From: Pontederia crassipes
Taxonomy: Eukaryota > Streptophyta > Magnoliopsida > Commelinales > Pontederiaceae
DNA length: 64,000 nt
Assembly: GCA_030549335.1 (NCBI GenBank)
Contig: CM060194.1
Coordinates: 62,028,547 to 62,092,546 of the forward strand
Direction: 5' to 3'
Under the pieces are notes generated by a model. That model worked only from the letters and a program-made list of their open reading frames with translations, was not told where the DNA came from and searched no databases. Positions within the stretch are counted from its first letter, which is position 1, and the number at the start of each line of letters is the position of its first letter. The position numbers were made by a program, and so were the translations under genes. Positions 24,400-38,200 of the stretch are shown one piece after another.

Positions 24400-24700
24400 A
24401 ATAACTAACAAAATCTGTCTTATCTATGCTACATTAATTTGATATCAATTGACACAACTAGAATCATAAAGTGGAAGGAATTATAATTTTGGAATCATTC
24501 TGAAAAGAGGTTGACGATTTATAGTTTGATAAACTCTGGAATATATCGAGAATAAAATCACACTAATTTATAAATAATTGAATATTAATTGAACTAACTA
24601 ATAATAAAAGAGTTTATGTCTATTAGGCATTTATAATTAAATCTATAACAACCTAAAATATAAAAAGATAAGAATAAAAGTGTTAACTAGCATGATCAAG
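24060..24700. repeat. Diverged tandem duplication (~400 bp period) around a microsatellite
   Basis: GATATCAATTGATGCAAC near 24,070 pairs with GATATCAATTGACACAAC near 24,440. GAGTTTATGTCTAATTATAGG near 24,218 pairs with AGAGTTTATGTCTATTAGGC near 24,609. Both end with AAAATATAAAAA...AATAAAAGTG. The copies flank the GAT repeat. Confidence 0.6.
24325..24399 (+). repeat. (GAT)25 microsatellite
   Basis: Seventy-five bases of uninterrupted GAT units, likely highly polymorphic. Confidence 0.97.
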
Positions 24701-25044
24701 GAAATATATTTTATCTATCCTACATCATGTCATGTATTTGTTGGTGGTCACTTCTGATTGCAAAAAGAAGCTTATACAAATTAGCAGATGATTGATACTT
24801 TTGAGTTGTTTTATGAACCTTTAAAAAAGTTTCGATGTCTATTGAACTATTGAACGGGAAATGAGCAATCTTTTATTTTACGAGGTAGGAAATGTTTTTC
24901 TAAAAAAGTAAGCATTGTCTTTGGACTTCAGTGCTGTCACTTTGGTGCTAATTGGCTTCATCCCAATGTATTATATACACGCACACCCCTACAAGAGACA
25001 TTGCTTAGAGTCTGTTTCATGATTTCGATTAGATAATACTTGAC

Positions 25045-25440
25045 ACTAAGGGTGTTCATGGGTCGAGTTGGACTCGACCCGTGAACAAACTCGATCCGAC
25101 CAAATCTGATCGGGTCATATCGAATCAGGTCAAGGCCGTTTTGAGAGCCAAACCCGACTCAATCTGACCCGGTTCAAGTCGGATTGCACCTAATTTTCTT
25201 TTTTTAAATTTTTTTTCTTAATATTTTTATTTATTTAATATAAAAACTATTTATTGAATATTTATTTTAAGGCATAAAATAAGTTTAAAATATTATTTCT
25301 GCATTTAAAGTATTTTATTTCAATTTTTAAAAGTAAATATAGGTTTAAGTTTAAATAAAAAGAAAAACTTTTAAAAAATAATAAAATAATTGAATCGGAT
25401 CAGGTTAAAAATATTCAATCCGTACCCGACCCGCTGAAGA
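25045..25440. mobile_element. Probable hAT-type MITE related to 53,265-53,745
   Basis: Starts CTAAGGGTGTTCATGGGTCGAG and ends with CGTACCCGACCCGCTGAAGAG. The ends are rich in GGGTCGG/CCGACCC and the centre is AT-rich. The copy at 53,265-53,745 has the same plan (GGGGTATTCACCGGGTCGGATCGATCC ... CGGTCGGATCGAG). A TAGGGGTGTTCA-like terminus is common in plant hAT-derived MITEs; the class is inferred. Confidence 0.45.
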
Positions 25441-26135
25441 GACCTACTTCACACAAAGAAAAGTTGCAAGACGGATAAAGCCCAGTTGTCTCTTAACTGA
25501 TATCTGATTGGCTGAGAGCATGAATTCTCAATCAGATGAGGTCGCAGTGATTTTTTTTGGGACCCTGAGAGACAAAATCATAATAAGCTCTAATTAGCTC
25601 AATTTTGAGATTTTTTAGTACTCCCAGACTACATGACACTTGCTAATCAAATGGCTAAATGTTATCCCCTGATGCATAAAAAGAAACACATGAAGTCCAA
25701 AGTTGTAATGTAGCAAGCAACAAAATGCACATCTCATCTAGACTTAGTTTGTTACAAATCAATAAATCCGAAACAATCAGATATGTTGAAGAACTTGCCC
25801 TTTGTTGGAGCCTATAACTCCTCAGATCATGAAAATTACTCAAGTAGCTGGATATTTGGTAAAACTGACTGAGTTCAACAAATCTGGATCAACATTATAC
25901 GTTGCGTCAACCATAATGACCATCTAGTCTTGTAGCACTTTGTTTCAATCTCTTCAGCCAGTATGGTGTTCATGAAGATGGCCTGCTGGAGTACTATCCA
26001 AGCAGAGCACACATCAGGGCACGGATATGTTCATAGTGGTTCACTTTGGCTTATGATAACTTCCATTAACTTCAAACTATAATAATTGCATGGTCTGTAA
26101 AAAAAACTATATTCAAGGGAAAGAATGACTATGAA

Positions 26136-26141
26136 TTTATT
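26136..26141 (-). terminator. Candidate poly(A) signal of VPS53
   Basis: AATAAA on the minus strand about 90 bases beyond the VPS53 stop codon. Confidence 0.5.
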
Positions 26142-26232
26142 ACAAAAAAGAGGATATTTTTCATGGAGAAAAACTTAGATCCTGCTTTTCAGATGGGAAG
26201 AACTTTACACGGGATGAATGAAAAGTGAGAGA

Positions 26233-29200
26233 TCAAGTATTGAAAAGTTTCCGGAAGGGTCCATCCTTCCTGTCTTTGGCTGCTTCTGTTAATGCTAAGA
26301 ATCTCTTGAAACCAGTGGTAGCAGCTCCCCTACCAAGAGCAGCAGCGCGAGTTAGAACATCTTCTCGGGATGCTATGGCTACAGGTTGTGCGAAGTTGCT
26401 CGAGGTAGTTGATGTGGATGTTACAGATGAGGCCGCTGGAGCAGCTGGAGGAGCAGCTGGAGGAGCAGCTGGAATTACAACTGATGGAACCACAGTGGGG
26501 TGTACAATTCCTGAGTTTTGCTTGTTAAAATCATCAAGTATAGATTGCTGGTCTATTTTCTTTAAACCCTGAAACACAGTTCACAATCAGTCTCCAAGCA
26601 TATTAATTAGGTGCGAGTTCTAATCGATTTGAAGGATCTTTCAATTTTTTAAAAGAATCGCAAGTCCAGAAATTCTTTTACAGCAGAAGAAAAGCGTAAG
26701 CCTAGTCAGACTAATAGCATTAAAATGCAATCGTGATCATATGCTGAAACGTCATGCAATAGAGAAGCAATAAAAAAATCCTATGATCACAGTAAGTTAT
26801 GTCAAGGTCAAAAGTTTGTTACATTCACTTATTATATATAAGATTCCAAAGAAAATGTTAAAATGTTGTTGCACTTAGCATCCATATAAACTATTAGAAA
26901 ACTAACAAATTAGAGGCACAATGTAACCTTGAGGTCAAGTATCCTCTGAAACTCCATAGGTGTGCCTTCGGGAAGTAGTGCTCGGTAGGTGTTTGCAACA
27001 GAATCAACAGGAGATAATATTACCTGCAAAAGAAGAAATGCTCACCAAATTCATGACTTGGCATAAACAGTCTCAACAAGTCAATTGTGTACCTTCAGAA
27101 GGGCTTCAGCTTTGCTCATTTCCCGAGTAACAAACTTGGAGTAGCTAGCAGCAACTGCTGTCTGTTAAGGCAAGAAAAACAATCATCTATGTGATACAAA
27201 GTTGGTCAGAGAAGTCAATATGAAAACATCTTTATATTCCATCTGCTTATCATCAAAGACTATTGTTTATCAAGCCCACAAATGGTAATTATCAACTAAG
27301 GAGATTTTAACAACTTTTCTTTCAGGGCAGAATTTTAGCAACTGGGAAAAACATGATGGTTTTCTTTAAAGTAATCCCATGTCAGATATTAGATGGAAAT
27401 AAATGGCGCTGAGTACACAATTTCTCTACCTGCTTCCCTAAATTAGGAATTTCCAAAAGCATTGTCTTTACAGCCTGGGTATCCAAGAGCATCTGCAACA
27501 AATCCACATGAAAACAGAATGATTAAAAGAAAACAAAATAACATAGGTTACTCTGAAGACCCGATGAGGGCATAATGAAAACGCACCTGTTGTGCACCAG
27601 TTTCAGATATATGTTTGCATTTATATATATTGAGGTAAAATCGAGGACCAAGGGTTGCTGCCAGCTGCATAACAGTAACAGAAATTCTTTGTTAGCTGGT
27701 CTGACAAATAAACCAAATTAATGAAGGACAAAGGACAGGCATTCTTGGAACATCCAACAAAGTAAAAGAGAATAGGAACTTTCTGCAGATGAAAAGTAAA
27801 TCTTCTGTAGTTCAAAAGTGTTTTTCTTTTGGTGCAGAAAAGAAGTGTTGTCTCACTTTCATTTTTTTCTCCCTCTTTTAACAAGTACTACAGGGAAGAC
27901 TTGTGAACTAGAATCTTTGTTACAAATAAATAGTTGAAGCATCTCTTGATTTCAAAAGGAAAGCTCCTACAGTGGAGACTATAACCTAGTAGGCTAAAAC
28001 CAATAAGTGCAGTGACAATGTTTCAAAAATAGTCCAGAATACTATTTTACTGTGACAAATATGAGCCTTTTTGGGATGGAAAAATAGAACACGAATATTC
28101 TGGCATAGAACTTAAACGGAAAACAAATAAACCAGCTGAAGTTTGAAAGCTTTTACAACCTGTGTGTGTCATTATAAAATAATTGCACAAGCAAAAGGAG
28201 AAACAAATATGACAAGCATTGACATCACATTCAACATCATTCATGGAAATTGTATTACTAAAAAATGTATATTTAACGATACAAGTCATGGCTTGTACAT
28301 TTTACCTTGTCCAAGAAAAACTGGAAGTATGTAGGCGATAGTAGGTTTCCGAGAACAGGGATGCTACTCCCAAGTATAGTGTTGATACCATTGACATATC
28401 TGCAACGTGAAAATTGAAGTTTTCTGACAATTAACATCCAACATAATTAACTCATAATTTCACTTTTCTAAACTCAATACACAATAGAAAACAGTCACTT
28501 TCGACAACAACTTCATCTATTGCTACTTGGTTAAACAATTTCCTCTTTCAAGAGAACATATAAATAAAGCAACAACACTAAAAAAACACTGAGAAACTGT
28601 TACGATTTTCTCAAACTGATTATAAATGGAGCAATAACTTGAATTTAGATACCATTAATAGCTCAAACTAGGTGATCATCAACAAGTGATATATATTTCA
28701 TAGTTGGAAAAGGGCAAGAAATAGAACTGATTTGTGAGATTTTACTCTGATTGATCACCAACGCTCTCTAGAGTAGCCCATGGAACGCGAGTCATTGCAG
28801 TCATCTCAGCGTCAAATTTGGTCTCAAGACCATGCACTAATGTCAATAGTGCTTTTGTGATCAGAGCTGAGAACTCATCCTACAGAAATACAAATATTTG
28901 TGAGTATAGAAGAAACAAAAGAAAACAAACCCTAAATACCAGAAAGAAGTTATTACCTCAACTTCTGACATATCCACCTTGTCAGCGAGTGATGGATCAA
29001 TAGTCTTCGAGACATTCTCAGCTAGTTCACCACACTGTTGCAACATTACACAGAAATTTTCATTAAGTTTTAAGTAAAAGCTAGATGAATCACAAGTTGG
29101 AAATTTTGATCAGTCTATCAAAGTTATAATAAGACACCTTAACAAAATAGTTCAACAAATTAAGATTGAAATTCCTCTGTAAACTATATCCCTCTTGATA

Positions 29201-32200
29201 TCATATTTCCATATTCTAGAAATTACAAGCTTTAATCAACTCACTGTCTTGTGGCAATACTCTGCTGTATTGACGATATAGCATATCATTCTCTCATCTC
29301 GGTCAGATGTCTACAACAGTTGTAGTTAGGTATAAGTAATGTAGTCATCAAATGCAGGTAAATGGACTACTAAGTCATGTGATTCAGCACATATAAAGAA
29401 AGAAAATCACCTTGATTTGCCCATCAGTCCCAGTGGCAGCTGCAACAATCCCTGTACCCCCTTTGGGCAATTTGGCATATAGCTTTGTTGCATAAGCTTT
29501 GAGAATTCTTTTGAAAACCTAATAAATGCCAAGATGTGGTAGAGTAAGTTGGTTATCACATAGAAATAGGGTTTAAAATAATGATCCATTTTAAGCTGCA
29601 CGATACTCATATAAGTCACAACATGACATGAATGGTTGCCAAATGAGTTACATTGAAACAATATTCACATCTATATTGACATCTAGGAGACCAGAGGGTA
29701 TATCATTTATGAGGATCCAAAATAAATCTGACTGTTACAATAAAGATTAATTTGTATATAAAAAACCCAGTAAAACAAGTTCTATAAAGGTTAAAAACAA
29801 TAATATCAAAGTTAGCTATTTAATGCATTCAGGCTTAACACTTTTATAAGAGAAAATGAAAGAAAAAATTAATGAAAAACAGCAATAAATGAATCTTATC
29901 ACCTGGAAGCACAATTTATCCTTATGCATCAAAAACTTGACATGCCTTTTATCAGATGCAGATTTATTAAAAAGATCCTTATAGACACATATTCACAAAT
30001 TTTCAGATGTGGAAAGACTCATTTGACACAACATAAAGCTGCTTTGTATTTAGCGTTGAGGGATGCATGCACATAACCATTCGTATAATATGCATCTCAT
30101 GGAAATCAAAACCTAATGTGTGAAGAATACATTTGAATATTTTCTTTTCCTTTTAATATCGAAAGTTAAACTCCGCCTATATTTTATAGCCGGTCCCAAG
30201 CCCGGATAAAGGAGGAGGGTTGTGTTAGGCCCCGACAGCCAGCGTAAAATCTTGTCGAATCTTATGAACATGGAAGTTTTTAGTTTTATCTGATTTAAGC
30301 GTGTAGAATGAAATAACTCAAGTGTGGAGACGACAAAATAGAGTCAAACTAATGGCACAGTGCACTACCTTGCATGTGGAAAGATTTAAGATCTATCTAT
30401 GAAATAGTTTAACATACCATGCTCCAAAAGGCATACAAAGAAAAAGTTATTCAAACTACTTAGAGGTCCTGAATGGACATATAACTAAAAATGATAATTT
30501 GGTAGAAACAAGGCAATTACCTAGAATTCACTTGATTTATCATCTTTCTTATTATCAACCTTACAAGTTACAACAAGGATTGTACTAATCTTAGACTGAT
30601 TTAACACTCACCAATGATTTCAAAGCTTCAATAACTGAACTATAAGCATGTAGGAACAAAGAGCAAATAAGTTAAAAAAAGGCAATAAATTTAATCGTGA
30701 ACACTTCCTCCTCATCCATCATATAGTCAAGATTAGCCATATGGGCAGGAACAACTTTGCATAAATAGTTGAAATTATTTCTTCCTTGACTGTCCATTTC
30801 TGCACTACAAAGGAAAAAATTGTTGTCTAAAGAACTTCAGGCACAATGGCTTGATGCACCTGTGCACTTTGTAAGGGGCTCCATTTCTTTCTGTAAAACT
30901 CTGAAGGCTGGCCCTTATACCATAGGTCAAGCAGTGAACAGTGTAGATAAAGGTGTCGAGCAATGTGTGCGACATTGTCAAACGAAATTGGAAAGAAAAT
31001 TGCTTGTAGATTATGGGATCTTTCTTCTTACAACCAAAGCGAAAAAGTTCTCCAGGTTCATATGATAGCTAAATCAGATTGAGGCCAACCAAGGAATTTT
31101 GGTGACTACGCATTTTAGTGTTACACTAGCTATTGTTATTTGAAATCATCATATCGCATGAGCATTGCTGTAAACTTCGAGACATAGGATATGTACCTCG
31201 AACAGATTAAACAAGGTCTGATTCTTTGTCAAAGCACTACATCTCTTTAAGCTCCTCCTTATTATTACGAATACCTGCAGAATAAAGTGGTAAGTCAGCT
31301 GGTTCAGTGAAAATCTGCTAGCTTCTCTGCTGCTTGTGAATACAAACGTGAGGGGAGTTAATTATTTGCATAAATCACAAGATGTTACCTGTACACTGCT
31401 AGACAAAATATTTGAATGACTTCCCTCTTCGGTTTCCCAAGTTTCTTCCTGCAAGAAAGCATTTCTTTTTAGGTGTACAAGAAAACATTACATGCTGACA
31501 ACATCCCTACAGCTGAAAGTTGTAACTCAAGTGAAGTTCCTTAAAAACCTGAACAAGTTTCTCCAAATGCTCCATCAATGTTTTCTCCTCCAGTTCTACA
31601 TAAACTCCCAAATGCGCCTCAAAACAAGATGAAATAATCCCACGAAAATTAAACTGCCACAATAGTGTAATAAGTGACCTGATCTATGATGATTAGATGA
31701 ATCACGGTCCAAGCTACAGGTTGAAAGCATATTTGTAACAAAAACCAACTTACTTACCCCAGCACCAGGTACTGACAAATCTCTATTCTTGTCCTTTTCC
31801 TGTTAGTGAAAAAGAAAAAATGTAATAGAGCACCAATTGGATCGATATGTTACTAAGATCTGAATTCATTTAGTTGTTACCGTTTCAGCTTCATCGCGTT
31901 GCATAGCAAGCTTCTTTTCATATTTCTTCCGGATATCAGATATCATTTTATTGTTATTTTCCACCTCAGCTTCTTCTGCGTCATTTCCCTGCTCTCTATT
32001 CTGGGAGTTTGTAGTTCCTCCACTAAACTTTTCTGCCAATTCTTCTTCAAATTCAAGAGTCCGCTGCAGCACCTGAAAAAAGTGGCCCAAAATTTTATTA
32101 AGATTACTAATGGATTTGATAGACAATCAATGTTGTCAAACTCGTAAAACGGACATGACACGGAGGGCCGAGAAAAAACGTAAATCGTGAACACGTAACA

Positions 32201-35200
32201 CGGCACGGCTGATTCTACCAGATTATTTTTTTAATATATTAATTAGCACAAAATTGAATATAATATTATAATTTCATCAAGTTACCAAAACATCAAGCAA
32301 CATGTCAAATGATCAATTCCAAATTACCAAAACTAAAATAAGTTTTAACCAGATGCCATTTTTCTTTACCTAAATCTGTGACTGTAACACTAAATATATT
32401 ATCTATGCATACAATAGTAACAAAGCATACAGTAATTAAAATCTAACTAAGCATGCACTTATATAACCCTAATTCCTAATTTAAGTTTTAAATCCTAATT
32501 CCGAATCATAATGCTCATCATCTTGGACGAGTCGGTACTCCCTGCTCACGAGCAGCACCTCCCTTGGCGAGGCCTCCCTACTCACGAGCAGGGAAACCTC
32601 GACACTCCCTGCTCACGAGCAGGGAAACCTCGGCGCTCCCTGCTCACGAGCAGGGAAACCTTGGCGCTCCCTGCTCGTGGGCAGGGAAACCTTGGCGCTC
32701 CCTGCTCGTGGGCAGGGAGGCGCTGAGAGGCGGCGAGTCGCGCGAGCAGGAGCAGACCGCGAGAGAGAAAGAGTGACGACAGCGAGAGAGAGAGATTGAG
32801 GGAGGGAGGAGACGGGGAGTGGCAGGCGGCTGGAAAACATGGCGGCAGGCGGCTGCAACACACGGCGGCAGGCATCAACACAAGGCGGCAGGCGGCAACA
32901 ACCGGCGAGAGAGAGACATTGAGGGAGAGAGGAGAAGGGGACTAGGGGTGTACCGATGATTCACGGCGGCAGAAATGGCAGGCGGCAGGCAGCAGCAGAG
33001 CAGAGTGGCAGGCGGCAGCAAAACACAGTGACAGACGGCTGGAAAACACGGCGACAGGTGACTGTAACACACGGCGGCTGGCGTCAACAACCGGCGGCAG
33101 GCGTCAACAACCGGCGGCAGGCATCAACATACGGTGGCAGGCAGCGGCAAGCCACGGCAGCAAGCGGAGGTAAGTGGGGCATCATCGACTTTTTTCGTCC
33201 TTATTGGCTGTGTTTAGTTGTAGAACTTGGGCTAGAACTTTGCCCAAGTTCTTCTAGAACTTTGGCCAAACACACCATGTGATGAGAACTTACGATGTAT
33301 GGCTGGAACATTTACCCAAATGTTCCAGCCGTAAAGTTCTTGCTAATAGCAAGAACACCCTATTTTTTTTATTTTTTTTGTTATAGGTCTAAAAGTAGGT
33401 GGAGCTAATTTTAGACCTATAACTTATTATTTTAATAATATTGTTATGGAAATAATATTTGTCATACGCACTCAATGCATATGACAAACATACGCTCCAT
33501 AAAGGACCGTCCGATCGGACGGTCAGATGTTGTGCGGGCGTGAACCGGCCGGTTCGTTTATTTTTTTTTTCGTCTCGCCTTCGAACTTGCGCGATTTGTT
33601 TCATTTCGCGCTTGGCGGCGATCGCCGATCGACGCGGCGAAACGAAACGGCGAGGCAAAAACTTGCGGCAGACGATCGACCCATCGACCCACCCTTCTCG
33701 CCGGTGAGTTTTCTTCCTCCCTCCGATCGCATTTTCCTCTCACGCGTCGCCTTTGCCCTAATTTCGACGATTTCTTTTTTCTTAGTGTTATAATAAAATA
33801 TAATTTTCCATTATTATTTATTATGAAAAATATATTTTCTTGTTTAAATGTTGACGTAAATATTTTTATTTATTTTACTTATTATATATCATAATAAAAA
33901 TTATCTACTATGATATTAGTATAATATAATTAAATTATTAAACTCCGCCTATGTTTTATAGCCGGTCCCAAGCCCGGATAAAGGAGGAGGGTTGTGTTAG
34001 GCCCCGACAGCCAGCGTAAAACTCTGTCGAATCTCATGAACATGGATCAATGAATGCGGAATGGCGTCGTATGATCCATGTAGCCGACCCCACCTAGTGG
34101 GATAAGGCTTTGTTGTTGTTGTTGTATAATTAAATTATTAATTATGGTATTCTAAATAAGTTACAATTATATAATAATATAAGTATATATTATTTAGTTA
34201 TTTACTAATACATTATTAAACAACAACAACAACAACAACAACAAAGCCTTATCCCACTAGGTGGGGTCGGCTACATGGATCATACGACGTCATTCCGCTC
34301 TATTAGTAACCAAATCTTTCGGTATTATAAAATAATTTATACTTATATTATAAAACATATTATAAAATAATTTATTAAATGTTATTAATTAAAATTATAA
34401 AATATTTAGTTCTAATAATTAATAAATATTTTATTAATTAAACTATTCAATTATTTTAAAAAAATTATATTATATTTGGATCTTAAGATGCACGTAAATT
34501 ATAATATTAATAATATTTAAAAGATTTAATCAAAATAAATAAAAATAATATTAATAATATAACTATTTATGTAAATTATAATATTTAAAAGATTTAATCA
34601 ACAACAACAACAACAAAGCCTTATCCCACTAGGTGGGGTCGGCTATTTAAAAGATTTAATCAAAATAAATAAATATAATATTAATAATACTACGATTTAC
34701 GTAAATTATAATATTATTAACATATTCTTTTTTACTATAATTTTATACCTCATAAAATAATAAATTATATTCTTAGTTCTTATTTTTTATCCAAACACCC
34801 CCTAAAACTTATCCATCAAATCAACTTTTTAAATCCTCACCATTACACTTTTTCATCCAAACGCCAACCCAAACTTTTCTATCAAATCGATTAGTTCTTG
34901 AGAACTAACTTTTTCTCAAAATTCCCATTCCAAACACAACCATTAGGTTTGCACGTCACGTGGTCACACCACGTGACCCATTAAATCGGCGGCCAAAAAG
35001 AAAGGTGGGATCGCTGGAGACGTGTGTCTCCAGCAATCCTATGCTCCAGCACGCGATTCTACCGCGTACTGGTTGGAACCGTCCCAGAGTAGAATCGAGC
35101 ACATTTTTCAAAGGTAGAGTCGTAAAGTCGTACATTTTTACGTCCTGAGACGCGATTTTGACAAAACTATAGACAATCACTTAAATTGCAGGAAAACAAC

Positions 35201-38200
35201 AAAATAAAGCAGAAAATGTATAAAGTATGGATACAATAGACTTAAATCATGCCTCACAAATAGCCATTCATGATATTAAACCCAAAATAATCAAATTTGA
35301 TAAGACAAACAATTCAGGTGAGCATCACATTTACCACGCATAGCGCAAATGTATCTCCTAAATTCAGTGACAAAGTGATACCATTACCAATTAATTCGCA
35401 AACATGGAGAAACACAATATCCAAAGATTTCATAAAGTAAAGAATATTACCAATAATAATGTCGCAACATCAGGCTTCTCTCTGAGGCTATTGAGAATAT
35501 CAACAATTTGTACCCTGCAATTTCGGAAATGTCAAGTGTATCTTATTAAAGATGGGAAAGGAAAAATGTGAAAGACCAATAACAATCGAAATTTGAGAAT
35601 TAATGAGGACATTCCAAACAATTATCAAAAGAAAAGGTTATCGAAATGTAATAATTTCTTCCTCCTTTTTTCCAGGAAATACCGAAGGTTACAAGTTTTC
35701 TTACTATTTTTTGTTGGAAGCTTTGTATCAGTGCAATTCTTAGGTGTAGCTCATTGTTCGTGTCATGGATATTTATGAGTACTAGTAAATAAAACATAAT
35801 CAGACCATGCTTCATCAATAAAAGACACATGATCTGATCGATAGACACCTCAAACCTCACTTGATAAGAAGAAACAAGGGCTGGGCATCATACTTAATAA
35901 TAAGAATATCCTCAAAAAATGATAGCTAGATTTTGCAGAAGCTTAATAACAGTAGAATGCAGCAAAACACACTTTAATTCCGCCTTTAACTGTCCTTTTG
36001 GTGAATACTCATTATCTAATTACCTTCTTCCCATGTGGGATTCAGTTTTAAGTTTTTGGATGCAACTGGAGAATATAGTCTCATATTATCCATATAGAAG
36101 AATTCATAAATATGTTCAACTCAAGTTTAATTACTGTTCATTAAAAACATCTTGTATGTTTCCATTGGAACAGTATGTTATCAGAATGACAAAGTTCCAG
36201 TACAAATTCATGAGAAAAGAATATTAAAGACTCATGGAAATGCTGAAAAACCAAAAGATTTCCATACTTGGATTTTCATTTATAAGCTTCAATCACTATA
36301 GAATTGGCAAACTGCATCATGTAAGGGCACAAATTAATGTGCCGTACAGCAAACACAATTATGGACACAGCTAAAAGATGCAGATGGATGAAAATAGTTA
36401 CTGCTCTAATCAAAGCTCAAATTGATATTAAAATATACAATCTCTTTAAAAAACACAAATGATGTGAAACAATGAATGAGAAAAGCGAGACCCAGCTGGC
36501 GAAGCCACACATTTGTAAATTTGATTTATTATGCCCAAAACACAACAGGCAAACAATTTATAGCCATAAGATCCAGCCATTTACGCTTTAGAATTCTTCC
36601 ATGTTGAAAGAAGGGATAAGCTTAGGTTTACGAAGCAAGTTCAATTCCTTTCAGAAAAAAAGTTCGAATTTCATAAGGCTAAGATGCCAATGTCACATCA
36701 TGAACATATGAGGGTTCAAAGCCAAAGCAAAAAAGTAAGGTGTGATATAACATGTAGAGTTAAACAAACCTTGTCAGCTTACAGAACTGAATGCACAGCA
36801 AATAGTCAACATGCCATGCAGGAGGGAAGATTTTCCAGATTTCCTCATTTGTCCTCAACCGACGTTTAATCCAGGCATATCTCCTTTCAGTCTTATCCAA
36901 CTTTGCCAGTTCTACGTGGACAAGATCAAAGGCTCGCAATTATTTTAAACCAGATTGAACAGGAAATGACAAAAATTCTAAGAGTTAAAAACAACCTGCT
37001 CCTTCAAAGATTTGTCGATATGAAATAAGCTCCTTATTGCAGAAATTCCTTACAAGCTCTTCCCTTACAGATGGTTCCAGTGCATCAACAACTAAACAAG
37101 CATCAGACAACTGCTGTAGCAAATTAGCTTCTTCAGTCTCCTTTCCAGTCCCTAAGCTGAAAAAGTTGCCAAAAGACGAACTGAAAAAACTTGCAATGTC
37201 AATGCAACCATGCATGTTCTTAGATTATTAACACTTAATAAAATATGACACAAACCTGAAGCTAGAACATGGCAAAGCAAAAACTCATGTACAATTACTA
37301 CGCAAGTGCATTTCAGAAATACAACATGATATTCATGGAATTTCCTAAATTCAACAACTAAGCAATCAGTATACAATCCTGAATCCACGAGTAACATCCC
37401 ACTTATTTCTTGTACATCAGAATATTAACCATCATTATCAGATTATGTTTTTTTTTTTGGTTGACAGGCAGACTATAGATTAATGCACAAGTAAATTTAC
37501 ACACCAAATGTGAAACATGCATTATAAATAACACCCTAAAAAATACATCATGAATAACTTCTTTAGAAATGTCTTAGAATTTCAGTATTCTACAACACAT
37601 TGTTTCATCAAAAGTAATTACTTGATATTCTCATGAACAAGGCATGCATAGTTGGAAAGAGGAACTCTGGGCTATACAGAGATACAAGAGTAATAAGATC
37701 TGGTTCTTTACTACGTAGCTTAAGATCATATAGTTCAGTCTAAAGTTTAAACTACAAAGGAAATATCTCGCCATTTTCATAATTAATAGGTCTTTACAAC
37801 ACATTGTTTCATCAAAGGTAATTATTTTATTATTCTCATGACAAGACAACTGCGAAGACAGAGATATGAGAGTAAGATCTGGTGCCTTCGCGCTTAAGAT
37901 CATATGGTTCAGTCTAAGGATAAATTATAAGGGAAAAAGTCTCGAAAAATTTTTAAGATGGTGGTCTCTGAAGAGGTTGATTGATCAAACGATGTAAATA
38001 GACATGAAACAACTAATATCTCTGCATGAATGCACACATCATTAATTTGGAAATACATAGGTAACATTGCCTAATACAATTAAAGAAACTCTATTGATGC
38101 TTCTTTTATACAGTGAACTTTGCTGATTCTCACCTTGAGAAGTCCGAAAATACATGAGATTTGAGCAACTTCTTTATGTTCTTGAACTTCTCTCGTAGTT

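Larger units (their letters stand above)
33206..34941. mobile_element. TIR element in VPS53 intron 9 carrying a first-exon-like CpG island
   Basis: Left end GGCTGTGTTTAG, right end (complement) GGTTGTGTTTGG, flanked by ATT on both sides (33,203-33,205 and 34,942-34,944). This resembles plant PIF/Harbinger-type elements with 3-bp duplications. A related decayed copy lies at 18,565-19,190. Inside are a hairpin (33,383-33,426), a 20-bp perfect palindrome (33,505-33,524), a CpG-rich stretch (33,540-33,735) ending CTCGCCG|GTGAGT like a 5' UTR exon and donor, and nested SINE copies at 33,941, 34,221 and 34,601. No transposase is seen, so it would be non-autonomous. Confidence 0.6.

Noticed and set aside
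26225-26572. 115-codon plus-strand frame
   Set aside because: It is the antisense shadow of the last VPS53 exon.
30820-31065. 81-codon plus-strand frame in VPS53 intron 14
   Set aside because: It has no recognisable domain and no splice or promoter context, so it is probably chance.
32511-33282. Overlapping frames on both strands in VPS53 intron 9
   Set aside because: They come from the 31-bp and GGCGGCAGG repeats of family A.
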